Assembly (NCBI RefSeq): GCF_031458325.1 | Contig: NZ_JAVDYG010000001.1 | Location: 1-64,000 of the forward strand | Reading direction: 5' to 3' | DNA: 64,000 nucleotides | From: Nocardioides marmoribigeumensis | GTDB lineage: Bacteria; Actinomycetota; Actinomycetes; Propionibacteriales; Nocardioidaceae | In this document: positions 35,311 to 43,937 of the stretch, piece after piece | How the letters are laid out: the number at the start of each line of letters is the position of its first letter | Position numbering within the stretch: position 1 is the first letter of the stretch | Made by a program: the position numbers and the translations under genes | Notes under the pieces: generated by a model | The model's database searches: none | What the model was told of the DNA's origin: nothing | What the model saw: the letters and a program-made list of their open reading frames with translations, nothing else

Positions 35311-35610
35311 ATGACCACCGCTCACCCGCACCACGGCTACATCTCCGACAAGGCCCGCTACCTCGCGCGGCTCAAGCGCATCGAGGGCCAGGCCCGCGGC
35401 ATCCACCGGATGGTCGAGGAGGAGAAGTACTGCATCGACATCCTCACCCAGGTCAGCGCGCTCACCAAGGCGCTGGAGTCGGTCGCCCTCGGGCTGCTCG
35501 ACGACCACCTGCGCCACTGCGTGCTGGACGCGGCGGTCGAGGGCGGCCCGGCGGCCGAGGAGAAGCTCAAGGAAGCCTCGGACGCGATCGCCCGCCTGGT
35601 GCGCTCCTGA
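35311..35610 (+). CDS. csoR: CsoR-family copper-sensing repressor
   Basis: 99 residues, all-alpha. The Cu(I) ligands of CsoR are seen as Cys in KYCIDIL and the His and Cys of DHLRHCV. Other family positions (RLKRIEGQARGI, LTQVSALTKALESVALGLL) match. Copper binding releases it from GC-tract operators like the one at 31766-31784. It lies 23 bp after copA with AGAGAG upstream of the ATG, so it is probably the last gene of the operon and forms a feedback loop. Confidence 0.93.
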   Translation: MTTAHPHHGYISDKARYLARLKRIEGQARGIHRMVEEEKYCIDILTQVSALTKALESVALGLLDDHLRHCVLDAAVEGGPAAEEKLKEASDAIARLVRS

Positions 35611-35614
35611 CGGC

Positions 35615-37075
35615 TCAGGCGCGCGTCGCGCCGTACCCCAGCACCGCGGCCAGACCGAGCGCGCTGCGCTGCGCGTAGGCGCTGCGCCACAGGCCACCGT
35701 GAGCGGCGGCGTAGGCCTCGTCCTGCCAGGGGTGCTCGTGCGCCGGGCCCCCGCCGGTGTGCAGGTCGTGCACCAGGAGCGCGGCCATCAGCACGTTGGA
35801 GGTCGCCGGCTCGAAGACCTCGACGCCGAAGCGGTGGGCGCCGGCGTACGCCGCGGCGAGCGCGCGGTTCTTCACCACCGAGCGGGTGCGGGTCGGCGGC
35901 GCGACGTTCATCGAGACCAGGCCGCCGTCGCGGCGCGCGACCGTGGCCCGCCAGCGCTGGAGCCGCTTGGCGAGGGCGTAGTTCGGCCCCTGCTGCGGCA
36001 CCAGGGAGTCGTTGACGCCCGGTGAGGTGCCCGGGACGTACTGCCGCTGCAGCAGCCGCCCGCCGCTGAGCGTGCGGAGCGGCCGCGCGAGCGTCTTCGC
36101 CCGGCCCGAGCGGCCGTCGTACGCCGCGGTGGCATGGTCGACCGCCTCGCCGGGGACGACGAAGACGTCGGTGGGGGTGGCCAGGAAGGCGAGCGCGAGG
36201 TCGTCGTGCGAGCGGGCGAGGCGGGTGGTGAGCTCGTCCACGGCCACCGAGAGGCGCGCGAAGGCACCGCCGTCGGCGTAGACGTAGTTGCCCAGCACGA
36301 GCCGGCCGGGCTGCTCCCCCAGCCACCGCTCGAGCGCGGGTACGCCGGCCAGCAGGTCCACGCCTGCCACCTCGTCGAGGGCACCGTCGTGCCCCTGCGG
36401 CACGGGCACGACGAGGGTCCCGGCACCGTCCTGCGCGAGGGCGACCAGCCGCTTCCAGACCTCGGGCCGGTCGAGGTCGACGGCCGCGACGCGTGCGCCC
36501 CACCGCAGCAGGGAGGGCAGCGGACCCATCTCGGCCCCGGCGCCGAGCACCGCCACCGTGTGGCCCTCGAGGCGCAGCCACTCCGGGTGCTCGAGGACGA
36601 GGTCCACCGACTCGACCACGCTGGGCTCGACCACGCCGTCCGCGAGCCAGTCCTCCAGCCGCCGCCGGATCTCCGGCCCGCGCAGCCGCTGCCCGCGGTA
36701 GGGCAGCACCAGCTCCTCGACCCGATCCCCCGTGCCCTCGACCTCCACGGCGTCCAGCTGCTCACCGTCGTCGGGCCAGTCGGCGAGGCTCACCTCGCCG
36801 CCGGGCGCCGCGACCCGCATGCGGTCTCTGACCGAGTCCAGGCCGGCACGGGCGAGGGAGGTCGCCTGCTCCGGCCCGGACAGCCCGGCCTCGACCAGGC
36901 GGCGGTAGTGGGTGAGGTAGCCCGAGCGCCAGGCGGTCTCCCGCTCGGCGGCCGCCGCCCCGGTGGGGTCGACGGGCCGCAGCGCGTCGGCGACCACCGC
37001 GCGTCCCACGTCGGAGGTGCTGCGTCGTCCCTGCGCGTCGGCCGGGAAGACCACGCCCTGCTCGTCCTCAGCCAT
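35615..37075 (-). CDS. Conserved hypothetical protein with a Rossmann-like segment
   Basis: 486 residues; I do not recognise a named family. About residues 165-205 read VAVLGAGAEMGPLPSLLRWGARVAAVDL, a GxGxxxG nucleotide-binding pattern followed by an acidic residue after strand 2, as in NAD or SAM enzymes. No membrane segment or signal is visible. The C-terminal third contains many basic stretches (NYALAKRLQRWRATVARRDGG and PPTRTRSVVKNRALAAAY) and a late HDLHTGGGPAHEHPWQ. It lies 4 bp downstream of the acyl-CoA ligase on the same strand, so the two may be co-transcribed. Confidence 0.75.
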   Translation of the reverse strand: MAEDEQGVVFPADAQGRRSTSDVGRAVVADALRPVDPTGAAAAERETAWRSGYLTHYRRLVEAGLSGPEQATSLARAGLDSVRDRMRVAAPGGEVSLADWPDDGEQLDAVEVEGTGDRVEELVLPYRGQRLRGPEIRRRLEDWLADGVVEPSVVESVDLVLEHPEWLRLEGHTVAVLGAGAEMGPLPSLLRWGARVAAVDLDRPEVWKRLVALAQDGAGTLVVPVPQGHDGALDEVAGVDLLAGVPALERWLGEQPGRLVLGNYVYADGGAFARLSVAVDELTTRLARSHDDLALAFLATPTDVFVVPGEAVDHATAAYDGRSGRAKTLARPLRTLSGGRLLQRQYVPGTSPGVNDSLVPQQGPNYALAKRLQRWRATVARRDGGLVSMNVAPPTRTRSVVKNRALAAAYAGAHRFGVEVFEPATSNVLMAALLVHDLHTGGGPAHEHPWQDEAYAAAHGGLWRSAYAQRSALGLAAVLGYGATRA

Positions 37076-37079
37076 CCAC

Positions 37080-38630
37080 CTATCGTCCAGGACCGGCCTG
37101 GCCGTCGGAAGGGCCCGCGAGCCGGGAGCGCAGCTCGACCTTCTGGATCTTGCCGGTGCTGGTCTTGGGCAGGTCGCCGTAGTGGACCGCCTTGGGCGTC
37201 TTGAAGCCGGGGAGGTGCTCCCGGGCGAAGGCGATCAGCGACTCCGGGTCCTCGCTGGCACCAGGGCGCAGGGTCACGAAGGCGACGGGCACCTCGCCCC
37301 AGCGCTCGTGCGCCATCGCGACCACGGCGACCTCCGCGACGTCGGGGTGGCGCTGGAGCACCTGCTCCACCTCGATCGAGGAGACGTTCTCCCCGCCCGA
37401 GATGATGATGTCCTTCGACCGGTCGCGCAGCTCGAGGTAGGAGTCGGGGTGCATGACGGCCAGGTCGCCAGTGCGGAACCACCCTCCTCCGAAGGCTCGC
37501 TCCGTCGCCTCCGGGTCCCGGTAGTAGCCCGCCGCCACCGTGTTGCCGCGCACCACCACCTCGCCCATGGTGCGGGCATCGGCGGGCACGTCGTGGCCCT
37601 GGTCGTCGACCACTCGCACGGGGACGCCGGCGATGTTGCAGTTGCCCTGGCGCGCCTTGAACGCGGCCTGCTCGCGGATGCTCGCCGACGCCAGCTCGGC
37701 CGGGAACTCGCACACGAGCGACGGCCCGTAGGTCTCGGTGAGCCCGTAGTAGTGGGTGACGTCCATGCCCAGCTCGGCGAGGGCCCCGAGCAGGGTCGGC
37801 GACGGCGGCGCTCCCCCGGTGCCCACGCGCACCGGGCGGCCGGCTCGGGCGGAGGGGTGGGCGGCGATGTCGTGCAGCACCGTGGGAGCAGCGTTGAAGC
37901 CGGTGATCGCCTCGGTGTCCAGCAGCCGCCAGACCTCGCCGGCATCCGGGCGAGGGAGGCAGACGTGGGTGCCGCCGGCGGCGGTGACTGCCCAGACGAA
38001 GGCCCAGCCGTTGCAGTGGAACATCGGCAGCGTCCACAGGTGCCGGGTGTCGGCGCCCAGCCGGCCGTGCGCCACCATCGCCAGCGCCTGCTGGTGGGCT
38101 CCCCGGTGCAGGTAGACCACGCCGCGGGGGCGCCCGGTGGTGCCCGAGGTGTAGTTGATCGAGAGCAGGTCGTCCTCGTCAGCGGTGTGCCAGCTGCTCG
38201 GCTCGGTGAGCGCGAGCTCCTCACCGAGCTCGTCGAAGCCGAGCAGGGCGCACGAGACCTGCAGGTCGCGAGCCAGGTCCGCGCAGTCCGGGTGCACCAG
38301 CAGCAGCGAGGCTCCGCTGTGGTCGATGATCCAGCTCAGCTCCGCGGCCGTCAGCCTGGTGTTGAGCGGCACGAGCACCGCGCCCGCACCGGGGACCGCG
38401 AAGTGCGCGTCGAGCATGCCTGCCGAGTTGGGCGCCAGCACCGCGACCCGGTCACCCCGCTGCACCCGGTGGGCTCGCAGCGCCGCCACCGTGCGGGCGA
38501 GGCGGTCCGCCCACTGGCCGTAGGTGAGCCGGAGGTCGCCGTCGACCACCGCCGGGCGGTCCCGGAAGACGGTCGCGGCTCGCTCGAGGAAGTGGAGCGG
38601 GGAGAGCGCCAGGTGGTGGGCGCTGGTCAT
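37080..38630 (-). CDS. Fatty acyl-CoA ligase (AMP-forming, FadD-like)
   Basis: 516 residues, complete adenylate-forming enzyme. The P-loop is INYTSGTTGRPRGVVYLHRG, then YYGLTETYGP, WFRTGDLAVMHPDSYLELRDRSKD and the C-terminal catalytic lysine in LPKTSTGKIQK. LPMFHCNGWAFVW and the overall order match medium/long-chain or aryl acyl-CoA synthetases. It activates a carboxylic acid with ATP and then forms the CoA thioester. ATG 38630 is the only reasonable start. No beta-oxidation genes are adjacent, so the substrate is open. Confidence 0.9.
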   Translation of the reverse strand: MTSAHHLALSPLHFLERAATVFRDRPAVVDGDLRLTYGQWADRLARTVAALRAHRVQRGDRVAVLAPNSAGMLDAHFAVPGAGAVLVPLNTRLTAAELSWIIDHSGASLLLVHPDCADLARDLQVSCALLGFDELGEELALTEPSSWHTADEDDLLSINYTSGTTGRPRGVVYLHRGAHQQALAMVAHGRLGADTRHLWTLPMFHCNGWAFVWAVTAAGGTHVCLPRPDAGEVWRLLDTEAITGFNAAPTVLHDIAAHPSARAGRPVRVGTGGAPPSPTLLGALAELGMDVTHYYGLTETYGPSLVCEFPAELASASIREQAAFKARQGNCNIAGVPVRVVDDQGHDVPADARTMGEVVVRGNTVAAGYYRDPEATERAFGGGWFRTGDLAVMHPDSYLELRDRSKDIIISGGENVSSIEVEQVLQRHPDVAEVAVVAMAHERWGEVPVAFVTLRPGASEDPESLIAFAREHLPGFKTPKAVHYGDLPKTSTGKIQKVELRSRLAGPSDGQAGPGR

Positions 38631-38901
38631 CGCGCCCGGTATCGGGTCGGGGAGGAGGCATCGCCCATCGGACGATCGTAGCGACCGCGACGCGGCCCGA
38701 CGGCGCTCACACCGCCCGGTCCCGCCGGTCGGCGGGTCATCCCAGCCAGGGCAGGACCAGCCGGGCGAGAGCCCGTGCGTGCAGCAGCAGCCCGCACACC
38801 AGGGTCACCGCAGCGACACCCAGCTGCGCGCGGGTGGGCTGCTACTCCCAGAGCACGGGCGGGCCGGACGACGCGCTCGCGCGGCCGGTGCCGACACAGG
38901 C
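38631..38901. other. Intergenic region with a possible gene remnant
   Basis: About 270 bp. On the minus strand, 38737-38841 reads an open frame ending LGVAAVTLVCGLLLHARALARLVLPWLG and a TGA, one hydrophobic helix. A TAG lies just upstream, and the only starts are internal GTGs. It could be a 20-odd-residue membrane peptide or the tail of a decayed gene. Nothing else is recognisable here. Confidence 0.3.
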
Positions 38902-38936
38902 GCCGGCCCGGTCCCCGCAGGGGGAACCGGGCCGGC
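38902..38936 (-). terminator. Strong hairpin terminator of nrdJ
   Basis: GCCGGCCCGGT/TCCCC-type arms form a nearly perfect 15-bp GC stem with a tiny loop. It begins 26 nt after the nrdJ stop codon on the minus strand. There is no long T tract, as is usual in GC-rich actinobacteria. Confidence 0.7.
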
Positions 38937-38961
38937 CTGCTCATCGACGACGCCGCAACCG

Positions 38962-41823
38962 TCAGCTGCAGCCGCTGGTGCTGCCGCAGCCCTCGCACAC
39001 GTAGCACGAGCCGGCGGGCCGCATCTTGGTGCCGCAGGTGAAGCAGAGCGGGCTGTCGACCGCGGTGCCGGTGATCTTCTCCATCAGCTCGGCGCTGGTG
39101 TGGGCGCCCTCGGGCGCCGGCTTGGCCGCCGGGGCCTCGACGTCGACCGTCGCGGACAGCTCGGGTGCCTTGTCGGCCTCCGCGCCGTGGTCCTTGAGGG
39201 CCTCGACCTCGCTGACCTCCTCCACCTCCGGGAGCGGCTCGTAGGAGCCGGTCTCGAGCTGGCGCTTGCGCTCCTCCGCGGAGTAGATGCCGAGCATCGA
39301 GCGCTCGTCGAAGGGCAGGTAGTCCAGCGCCAGACGGCGGAAGATGTAGTCCATGATCGACTGCGCCATCCGCACGTCGGCGTCGTCGGTCATGCCCGAC
39401 GGCTCGAAGCGCAGGTTGGTGAACTTCGCGACGTAGGTCTCCAGCGGCACGCCGTACTGCAGGCCGATCGAGACCGCGATCGAGAAGGCGTCCATCACGC
39501 CGGCCAGGGTCGAGCCCTGCTTGCCGAGCTTGAGGAAGATCTCGCCGAGCTCGCCGTCCTCGTGCGCCCCCGAGGTCATGTAGCCCTCGGCGCCGCCCAC
39601 GGTGAACGACGTGGTGCGGCTCGCGCGGCTCTTGGGCAGGCGCTTGCGGAACGGCTTGTGGACCTCGACGACCCGGGCCTCGGGCTCCGCCTTGTCGGCC
39701 GGCTCGGTCTTGGCCTTGGCGTCGGCCAGGGGCTGGCCGACCTTGCAGTTGTCGCGGTAGACCGCGGTCGCCTTGAGGCCGAGCTTCCATGACTGGAGGT
39801 AGATGTCCTCAATCTCCTCCACCGTGGCGGTCTCCGGCAGGTTGACCGTCTTGGAGATCGCACCGGAGAGGAACGGCTGGCAGGCCGCCATCATCCGCAC
39901 GTGGCCCATCGGGGCCAGCGCCCGCGCACCCATGGCGCAGTCGAAGACCTCGTAGTGCTCCTGGCGCAGGCCGGGGGCGTCGATGACGTGGCCGTGCTCG
40001 GCGATGTACTCGACGATCGCCTCGACCTGCTCCTCCTGGTAGCCCATCTTGCGCAGGGCCCGGGGCACGGTCTGGTTGACGATCTGCATCGAGCCGCCGC
40101 CGACGAGCTTCTTGAACTTCACCAGCGAGAAGTCGGGCTCGATGCCGGTGGTGTCGCAGTCCATCATGAAGCCGATGGTGCCGGTGGGTGCGAGCACCGA
40201 GGCCTGCGCGTTGCGGAAGCCGTTGCGCTCACCGAGGCGCATCACCTCGGCCCACGCCTTCGTCGCGAGCTCGTGGACCTGGTGGTCGCCGGAGTGGATC
40301 GTGCGCACCGAGTCGTTGGCGGCCTGGTGCTTGCGCATGACCCGCTTGTGGGCGTCGGCGTTGCGGGCGTAGCCGGCGTAGGGACCGACCACCGCGGCGA
40401 GCTCGGCGGACCGCTTGTAGGAGGTGCCGGTCATCAGGCTGGTGATCGCCGCGGCCATCGCCCGGCCGCCGTCGGAGTCGTAGCCCAGGCCCATCGCCAT
40501 CAGCAGCGCGCCGAGGTTGGCGTAGCCGATGCCGAGCTGGCGGTAGTCGACGGTGGTCTTGCCGATCGACTCGGTCGGGAAGTCCGCGAAGCAGATCGAG
40601 ATGTCCATCGCGGTGATGATCAGCTCGACGGCCTTGGCGAACAGCGGCGCGTCGAAGGTGTCGTCGTCCTTGAGGAACTTGAGCAGGTTGAGCGAGGCCA
40701 GGTTGCACGAGGAGTTGTCCAGCGACATGTACTCCGAGCAGGGGTTGGAGGCGGTGATGCGGCCGGTCTCGGGGTTGGTGTGCCAGTCGTTGATCGTGTC
40801 GTCGTACTGCAGGCCCGGGTCGGCGCACTCCCACGCCGCCACCGCGATCTTGCGGAACAGCTCGCGGGCGTCGACCTGCTCGATCGACTCGCCGGTCATG
40901 CGGGCGCGCAGGTCGAACGACGTGCCGTTCTCCACCGCACGCATGAACTCGTCGGAGACGCGGACCGAGTTGTTGGCGTTCTGGTACTGCACGGAGGTGA
41001 TGTCGCGGCCGCCCAGGTCCATGTCGAACCCGGCGTCGCGCAGCGCGCGGATCTTGTTCTCCTCGCGCGCCTTGGTCTCGACGAACTCCTCGATGTCGGG
41101 GTGGTCCACGTCGAGGACGACCATCTTGGCCGCGCGGCGGGTCGCGCCGCCGGACTTGATCGTGCCGGCGGAGGCGTCGGCACCACGCATGAAGGAGACC
41201 GGGCCCGACGCGGTGCCACCGGAGGAGAGCAGCTCCTTGGAGGAGCGGATGCGGGAGAGGTTGAGGCCGGCACCGGAGCCGCCCTTGAAGATGAAGCCCT
41301 CCTCCTTGTACCAGTTGAGGATCGAGTCCATCGAGTCGTCGACCGAGAGGATGAAGCACGCGGAGACCTGCTGCGGGGCAGGCGTGCCGACGTTGAACCA
41401 CACCGGGGAGTTGAACGAGAAGTACTGGTGCAGCAGCAGCCAGGTGAGCTCGTGCTCGAACAGCTCGGCCTCGGCCAGGCTGGTGAAGTAGCCGTGGGCC
41501 TCCCCGCCCTCGCGGTACTTGTGCACCACGCGGTCGATCAGCTGACGCAGGCTGGACTCGCGCTCGTCGGTGCCGACCGCGCCGCGGAAGTACTTCGTGG
41601 TGACGATCGTCGAGGCGTTGACGGACCAGAACTCGGGGAACTCGACGTTGCGCTGCTCGAAGACCGCCTCTCCGGTCTTCCAGTTGGTCTGCACGACGTC
41701 GCGACGCTCCCAGGTCACCTCGTCGTAGGGGTGCACGCCCTCGGTGCTGAACACCCGCTCGATCTTGATGCCTGACTTGCGTGCGCCGCGCTGCTTGGCG
41801 GGGCTGTTCACCGTCTCTGTCAT
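38962..41823 (-). CDS. nrdJ: Adenosylcobalamin-dependent (class II) ribonucleotide reductase
   Basis: 953 residues. It reduces ribonucleotides to deoxyribonucleotides using coenzyme B12 and needs no oxygen-dependent radical subunit. Markers are SACFILSVDDSMDSI, GSGAGLNLSRIRSS, the active-site NPCSEYMSLDNSSCNLASLNL (Cys and Glu) and PTGTIGFMMDCDTTG. The C-terminal tail has CFTCGTKMRPAGSCYVCEGC, the cysteine cluster that recharges the active site. GGAGAGGGAC lies before ATG 41823. It follows nrdR by 147 bp on the same strand, so the regulator and the enzyme are likely co-transcribed. Confidence 0.96.
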   Translation of the reverse strand: MTETVNSPAKQRGARKSGIKIERVFSTEGVHPYDEVTWERRDVVQTNWKTGEAVFEQRNVEFPEFWSVNASTIVTTKYFRGAVGTDERESSLRQLIDRVVHKYREGGEAHGYFTSLAEAELFEHELTWLLLHQYFSFNSPVWFNVGTPAPQQVSACFILSVDDSMDSILNWYKEEGFIFKGGSGAGLNLSRIRSSKELLSSGGTASGPVSFMRGADASAGTIKSGGATRRAAKMVVLDVDHPDIEEFVETKAREENKIRALRDAGFDMDLGGRDITSVQYQNANNSVRVSDEFMRAVENGTSFDLRARMTGESIEQVDARELFRKIAVAAWECADPGLQYDDTINDWHTNPETGRITASNPCSEYMSLDNSSCNLASLNLLKFLKDDDTFDAPLFAKAVELIITAMDISICFADFPTESIGKTTVDYRQLGIGYANLGALLMAMGLGYDSDGGRAMAAAITSLMTGTSYKRSAELAAVVGPYAGYARNADAHKRVMRKHQAANDSVRTIHSGDHQVHELATKAWAEVMRLGERNGFRNAQASVLAPTGTIGFMMDCDTTGIEPDFSLVKFKKLVGGGSMQIVNQTVPRALRKMGYQEEQVEAIVEYIAEHGHVIDAPGLRQEHYEVFDCAMGARALAPMGHVRMMAACQPFLSGAISKTVNLPETATVEEIEDIYLQSWKLGLKATAVYRDNCKVGQPLADAKAKTEPADKAEPEARVVEVHKPFRKRLPKSRASRTTSFTVGGAEGYMTSGAHEDGELGEIFLKLGKQGSTLAGVMDAFSIAVSIGLQYGVPLETYVAKFTNLRFEPSGMTDDADVRMAQSIMDYIFRRLALDYLPFDERSMLGIYSAEERKRQLETGSYEPLPEVEEVSEVEALKDHGAEADKAPELSATVDVEAPAAKPAPEGAHTSAELMEKITGTAVDSPLCFTCGTKMRPAGSCYVCEGCGSTSGCS

Positions 41824-41970
41824 GCCGTTGTCCCTCTCCGTTGATGGAACCGTGGTGGCTGTCTGCTCATTCCGGTCGTGCTGTCGTGCTGTGGTGCTCT
41901 GGTCGTGCGGTGGGGAGAAGCAGGTGGTACACCCCGGCGCGCCGCTTCCCCACGACGCGCCAGGGTGGTC

Positions 41971-42453
41971 TCAGGTGGGCGCCCCGGCCGCGTGGAGCGG
42001 GTCGCCGCAGGCACGGGAGCGCAGCTCGGCGATCTCGGACTCGAAGTCGTCGGCGGACTCGAAGGCGCGGTAGACGCTGGCGAAGCGGAGGTAGGCCACC
42101 TCGTCCAGGGCGCTGAGCGGCTCGAGGATCGCCATCCCCACCTCGTGGGCAGGCACCTCGGCCCAGCCCGCGCCGCGCAGGGCCTCCTCGACGCGCTGCC
42201 CGAGCCGGGCCAGCTGGTCCTCGGTGACCGGGCGCCCCTTGCAGGCCTTGCGCACCCCCGCGATCGCCTTGTCGCGGGTGAACGGCTCGGTGGCTCCGGA
42301 GCGCTTGACCACCACGAGCTGCATCTGCTCGACGGTGCTGAAGCGGCGGGCGCACTCCGAGCACGTGCGCCGGCGGCGGATCGCGCCGCCGTCCTCGCTG
42401 ACCCGGCTGTCGAGGACCCTGGTGTCGGTGTGGCGGCAGAACGGACAGTGCAT
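41971..42453 (-). CDS. nrdR: NrdR transcriptional repressor of ribonucleotide reductase
   Basis: 160 residues. The N-terminal zinc ribbon (CPFC ... CSEC, residues 3-34) is followed by [11 protein letters not shown] and an ATP-cone ([24 protein letters not shown]). NrdR senses ATP/dATP and binds paired NrdR boxes. ATG 42453 is preceded by GGAGGAGG. Two box-like sequences 31 bp apart lie about 150-195 bp upstream, consistent with autoregulation of the nrdR-nrdJ transcript. Confidence 0.95.
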   Translation of the reverse strand: MHCPFCRHTDTRVLDSRVSEDGGAIRRRRTCSECARRFSTVEQMQLVVVKRSGATEPFTRDKAIAGVRKACKGRPVTEDQLARLGQRVEEALRGAGWAEVPAHEVGMAILEPLSALDEVAYLRFASVYRAFESADDFESEIAELRSRACGDPLHAAGAPT

Positions 42454-42605
42454 CGGAGGCCTCCTCCCGGGGGACGGGTGACGGGGTGCTGACGGCTGCT
42501 GACGGGGTGGCGCGGGGCGGGGGTCTCGGCCTGCTCCCCTCCCCTGCCTGTGGACGGAGGTGTGTGGAACGTGGGGAGAACTGGCCAGATCATGTGGAGT
42601 AGTAA

Positions 42606-42649
42606 CCACTATCTGTGGAGAACTACAGCCGTGTAACTACTAGATGTGG
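42606..42649. promoter_or_regulatory. Pair of NrdR boxes, 31-bp spacing
   Basis: CCACTATCTGTGG (42606-42618) and CTACTAGATGTGG (42637-42649) share 10 of 13 positions and lie exactly 31 bp apart, about three helical turns, as known for NrdR box pairs. They are upstream of nrdR and also just upstream of the + strand gene at 42769. Confidence 0.75.
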
Positions 42650-42768
42650 GGGAGAACGTACGCCCAGTTGCGGACGGGCGCAACCCTCCTCGCAGATCGG
42701 GCCTGTCGCGTGTCGCGAGCGGCCTCGCACGACACCGCGCACGGCACATCGCACGGCACAATGACCCG

Positions 42769-43170
42769 GTGCCTCGCAAGCCCGCCCACGTCCCACGCCA
42801 CCGCCGCGGCGTCACCCGCGCAGCGCTCGTGACGGCCACCGCGGTCCTGGTCGCGATCACGCTGGTCCAGGTGGTCGGGGTCGCCCACTTCGCCGAGGCC
42901 GCGCTGACCGGACGACCCACCAGCTGGCTGCCCGCCGCGGTCGCCCTGGTCGGCGGGGGGCTGGGCGCCGCCCTCACCCTCGCTACCGTCCAGGCGCTGG
43001 TCCTGGACCTGAGGACGCGGAGCGCCCGCAGTCGGCAGGATGCCTCCCGTGACCCCCTCTCCCCCGGCCCCTCCGCATCCGTCCCGACCCAGCGCCCCGG
43101 CCCGGCCGCTCCTGCGGCACCCGCAGGCGCTCGCAGCCGCGCGGGCGTACACCGCGCTGGCCCTGGTTGA
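42769..43170 (+). CDS. Small two-helix membrane protein, unknown function
   Basis: 133 residues from GTG 42769. Two hydrophobic helices (AALVTATAVLVAITLVQVVG and WLPAAVALVGGGLGAALTLA) lie between a basic N-terminus with histidines and a disordered Pro/Ala/Arg tail. A CACAAT hexamer lies 6 nt before the GTG, suggesting a leaderless mRNA. The tail overlaps the next gene by about 120 bp in another frame. That is unusual, so either the tail or the start of the next gene may be misjudged. No family recognised. Confidence 0.5.
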   Translation: MPRKPAHVPRHRRGVTRAALVTATAVLVAITLVQVVGVAHFAEAALTGRPTSWLPAAVALVGGGLGAALTLATVQALVLDLRTRSARSRQDASRDPLSPGPSASVPTQRPGPAAPAAPAGARSRAGVHRAGPG

Positions 43171-43831
43171 CACCCGGCTGGCCGGCCACGCCGACCCGTC
43201 GGTGCGCCGGTGGCGCAGGCTCACCAAGCCGCTGCTCATGCCGGCGCTGGCGAGCGCCTTCTCGCTGGCGACCCCCCAGGAGGCCTCCGTGCTGCGCCGC
43301 GGGACCCTCGTCGCCCAGGCCCTGTCCGGGGCCGGGGACGTCGCCCTCCTCGGCCAGGGCGAGCGGGCCTTCCTCGCCGGCCTGGGGTCGTTCTTCGGTG
43401 CCCACATCGCCTACGTCACCGCCTTCGCCAGCAGGGCGCGCCCCCGGCACGACCGCAGCCACCTGACCGGCACGAAGGCCGCGGCCGCCACGTTCGCGAC
43501 CCTGGGGCCGGCGTTGGCCTGGGCCGCGGGACGCCGCGCACCCGCACTCCGCGCGCCGGTCGTGGCGTACGCCGGGATCCTGTCGTCGATGGTCGCCACC
43601 TCCTCCCGCCTGGGCGACGACGTCGCACCGAGCGCGCGCCGCACCGTGGTCGTCGGCACGGCGACCTTCCTCGCCTCTGACGCGACCATCGCGCTGCGCC
43701 GATTCGTGCTGAGCTCACCGACCCCGCGGTCGGACGCCGTGGTCATGGCGACCTACACCGCCGGACAGGGCCTCATCGCCGCCGGCGTGGCAGCCGCCCT
43801 GAGGGGGCACGGCCCCGGTGGGCCCTCGTGA
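43049..43831 (+). CDS. YhhN/TMEM86 family membrane protein (lysoplasmalogenase-like)
   Basis: 260 residues with about eight helices. TKPLLMPALASAF, the loop SGAGDVALLGQGERAFLAGLGSFFGAHIAYV, AYAGILSSM and FLASDATIAL are the family hallmarks. Known members hydrolyse vinyl-ether lysophospholipids; whether this organism has plasmalogens is not shown. I prefer GTG 43049, which has CAGGAT 7 nt upstream; ATG 43040 is the alternative. A 15-bp hairpin follows the stop within 7 bp. Confidence 0.82.
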   Translation: MTPSPPAPPHPSRPSAPARPLLRHPQALAAARAYTALALVDTRLAGHADPSVRRWRRLTKPLLMPALASAFSLATPQEASVLRRGTLVAQALSGAGDVALLGQGERAFLAGLGSFFGAHIAYVTAFASRARPRHDRSHLTGTKAAAATFATLGPALAWAAGRRAPALRAPVVAYAGILSSMVATSSRLGDDVAPSARRTVVVGTATFLASDATIALRRFVLSSPTPRSDAVVMATYTAGQGLIAAGVAAALRGHGPGGPS

Positions 43832-43837
43832 GGGGCC

Positions 43838-43877
43838 GCCGTGGAGCGGGGCACGTGCGAGGGCCCCGCTCCACGGC
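43838..43877. terminator. Perfect 15-bp hairpin between convergent genes
   Basis: Arms GCCGTGGAGCGGGGC (43838-43852) and its exact complement (43863-43877) enclose a 10-nt loop. It lies between the YhhN gene and the LysM gene and should stop transcription from both sides. Confidence 0.75.
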
Positions 43878-43937
43878 CTGCCCGTGCCACCGACCCGGGT
43901 CGAGGGAGCCGGTGGCGGATCGGGGGTCCCGGGCTCG

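Noticed and set aside
39901-41775. 624-codon + strand frame over nrdJ
   Set aside because: Antisense shadow; nrdJ is complete and conserved.
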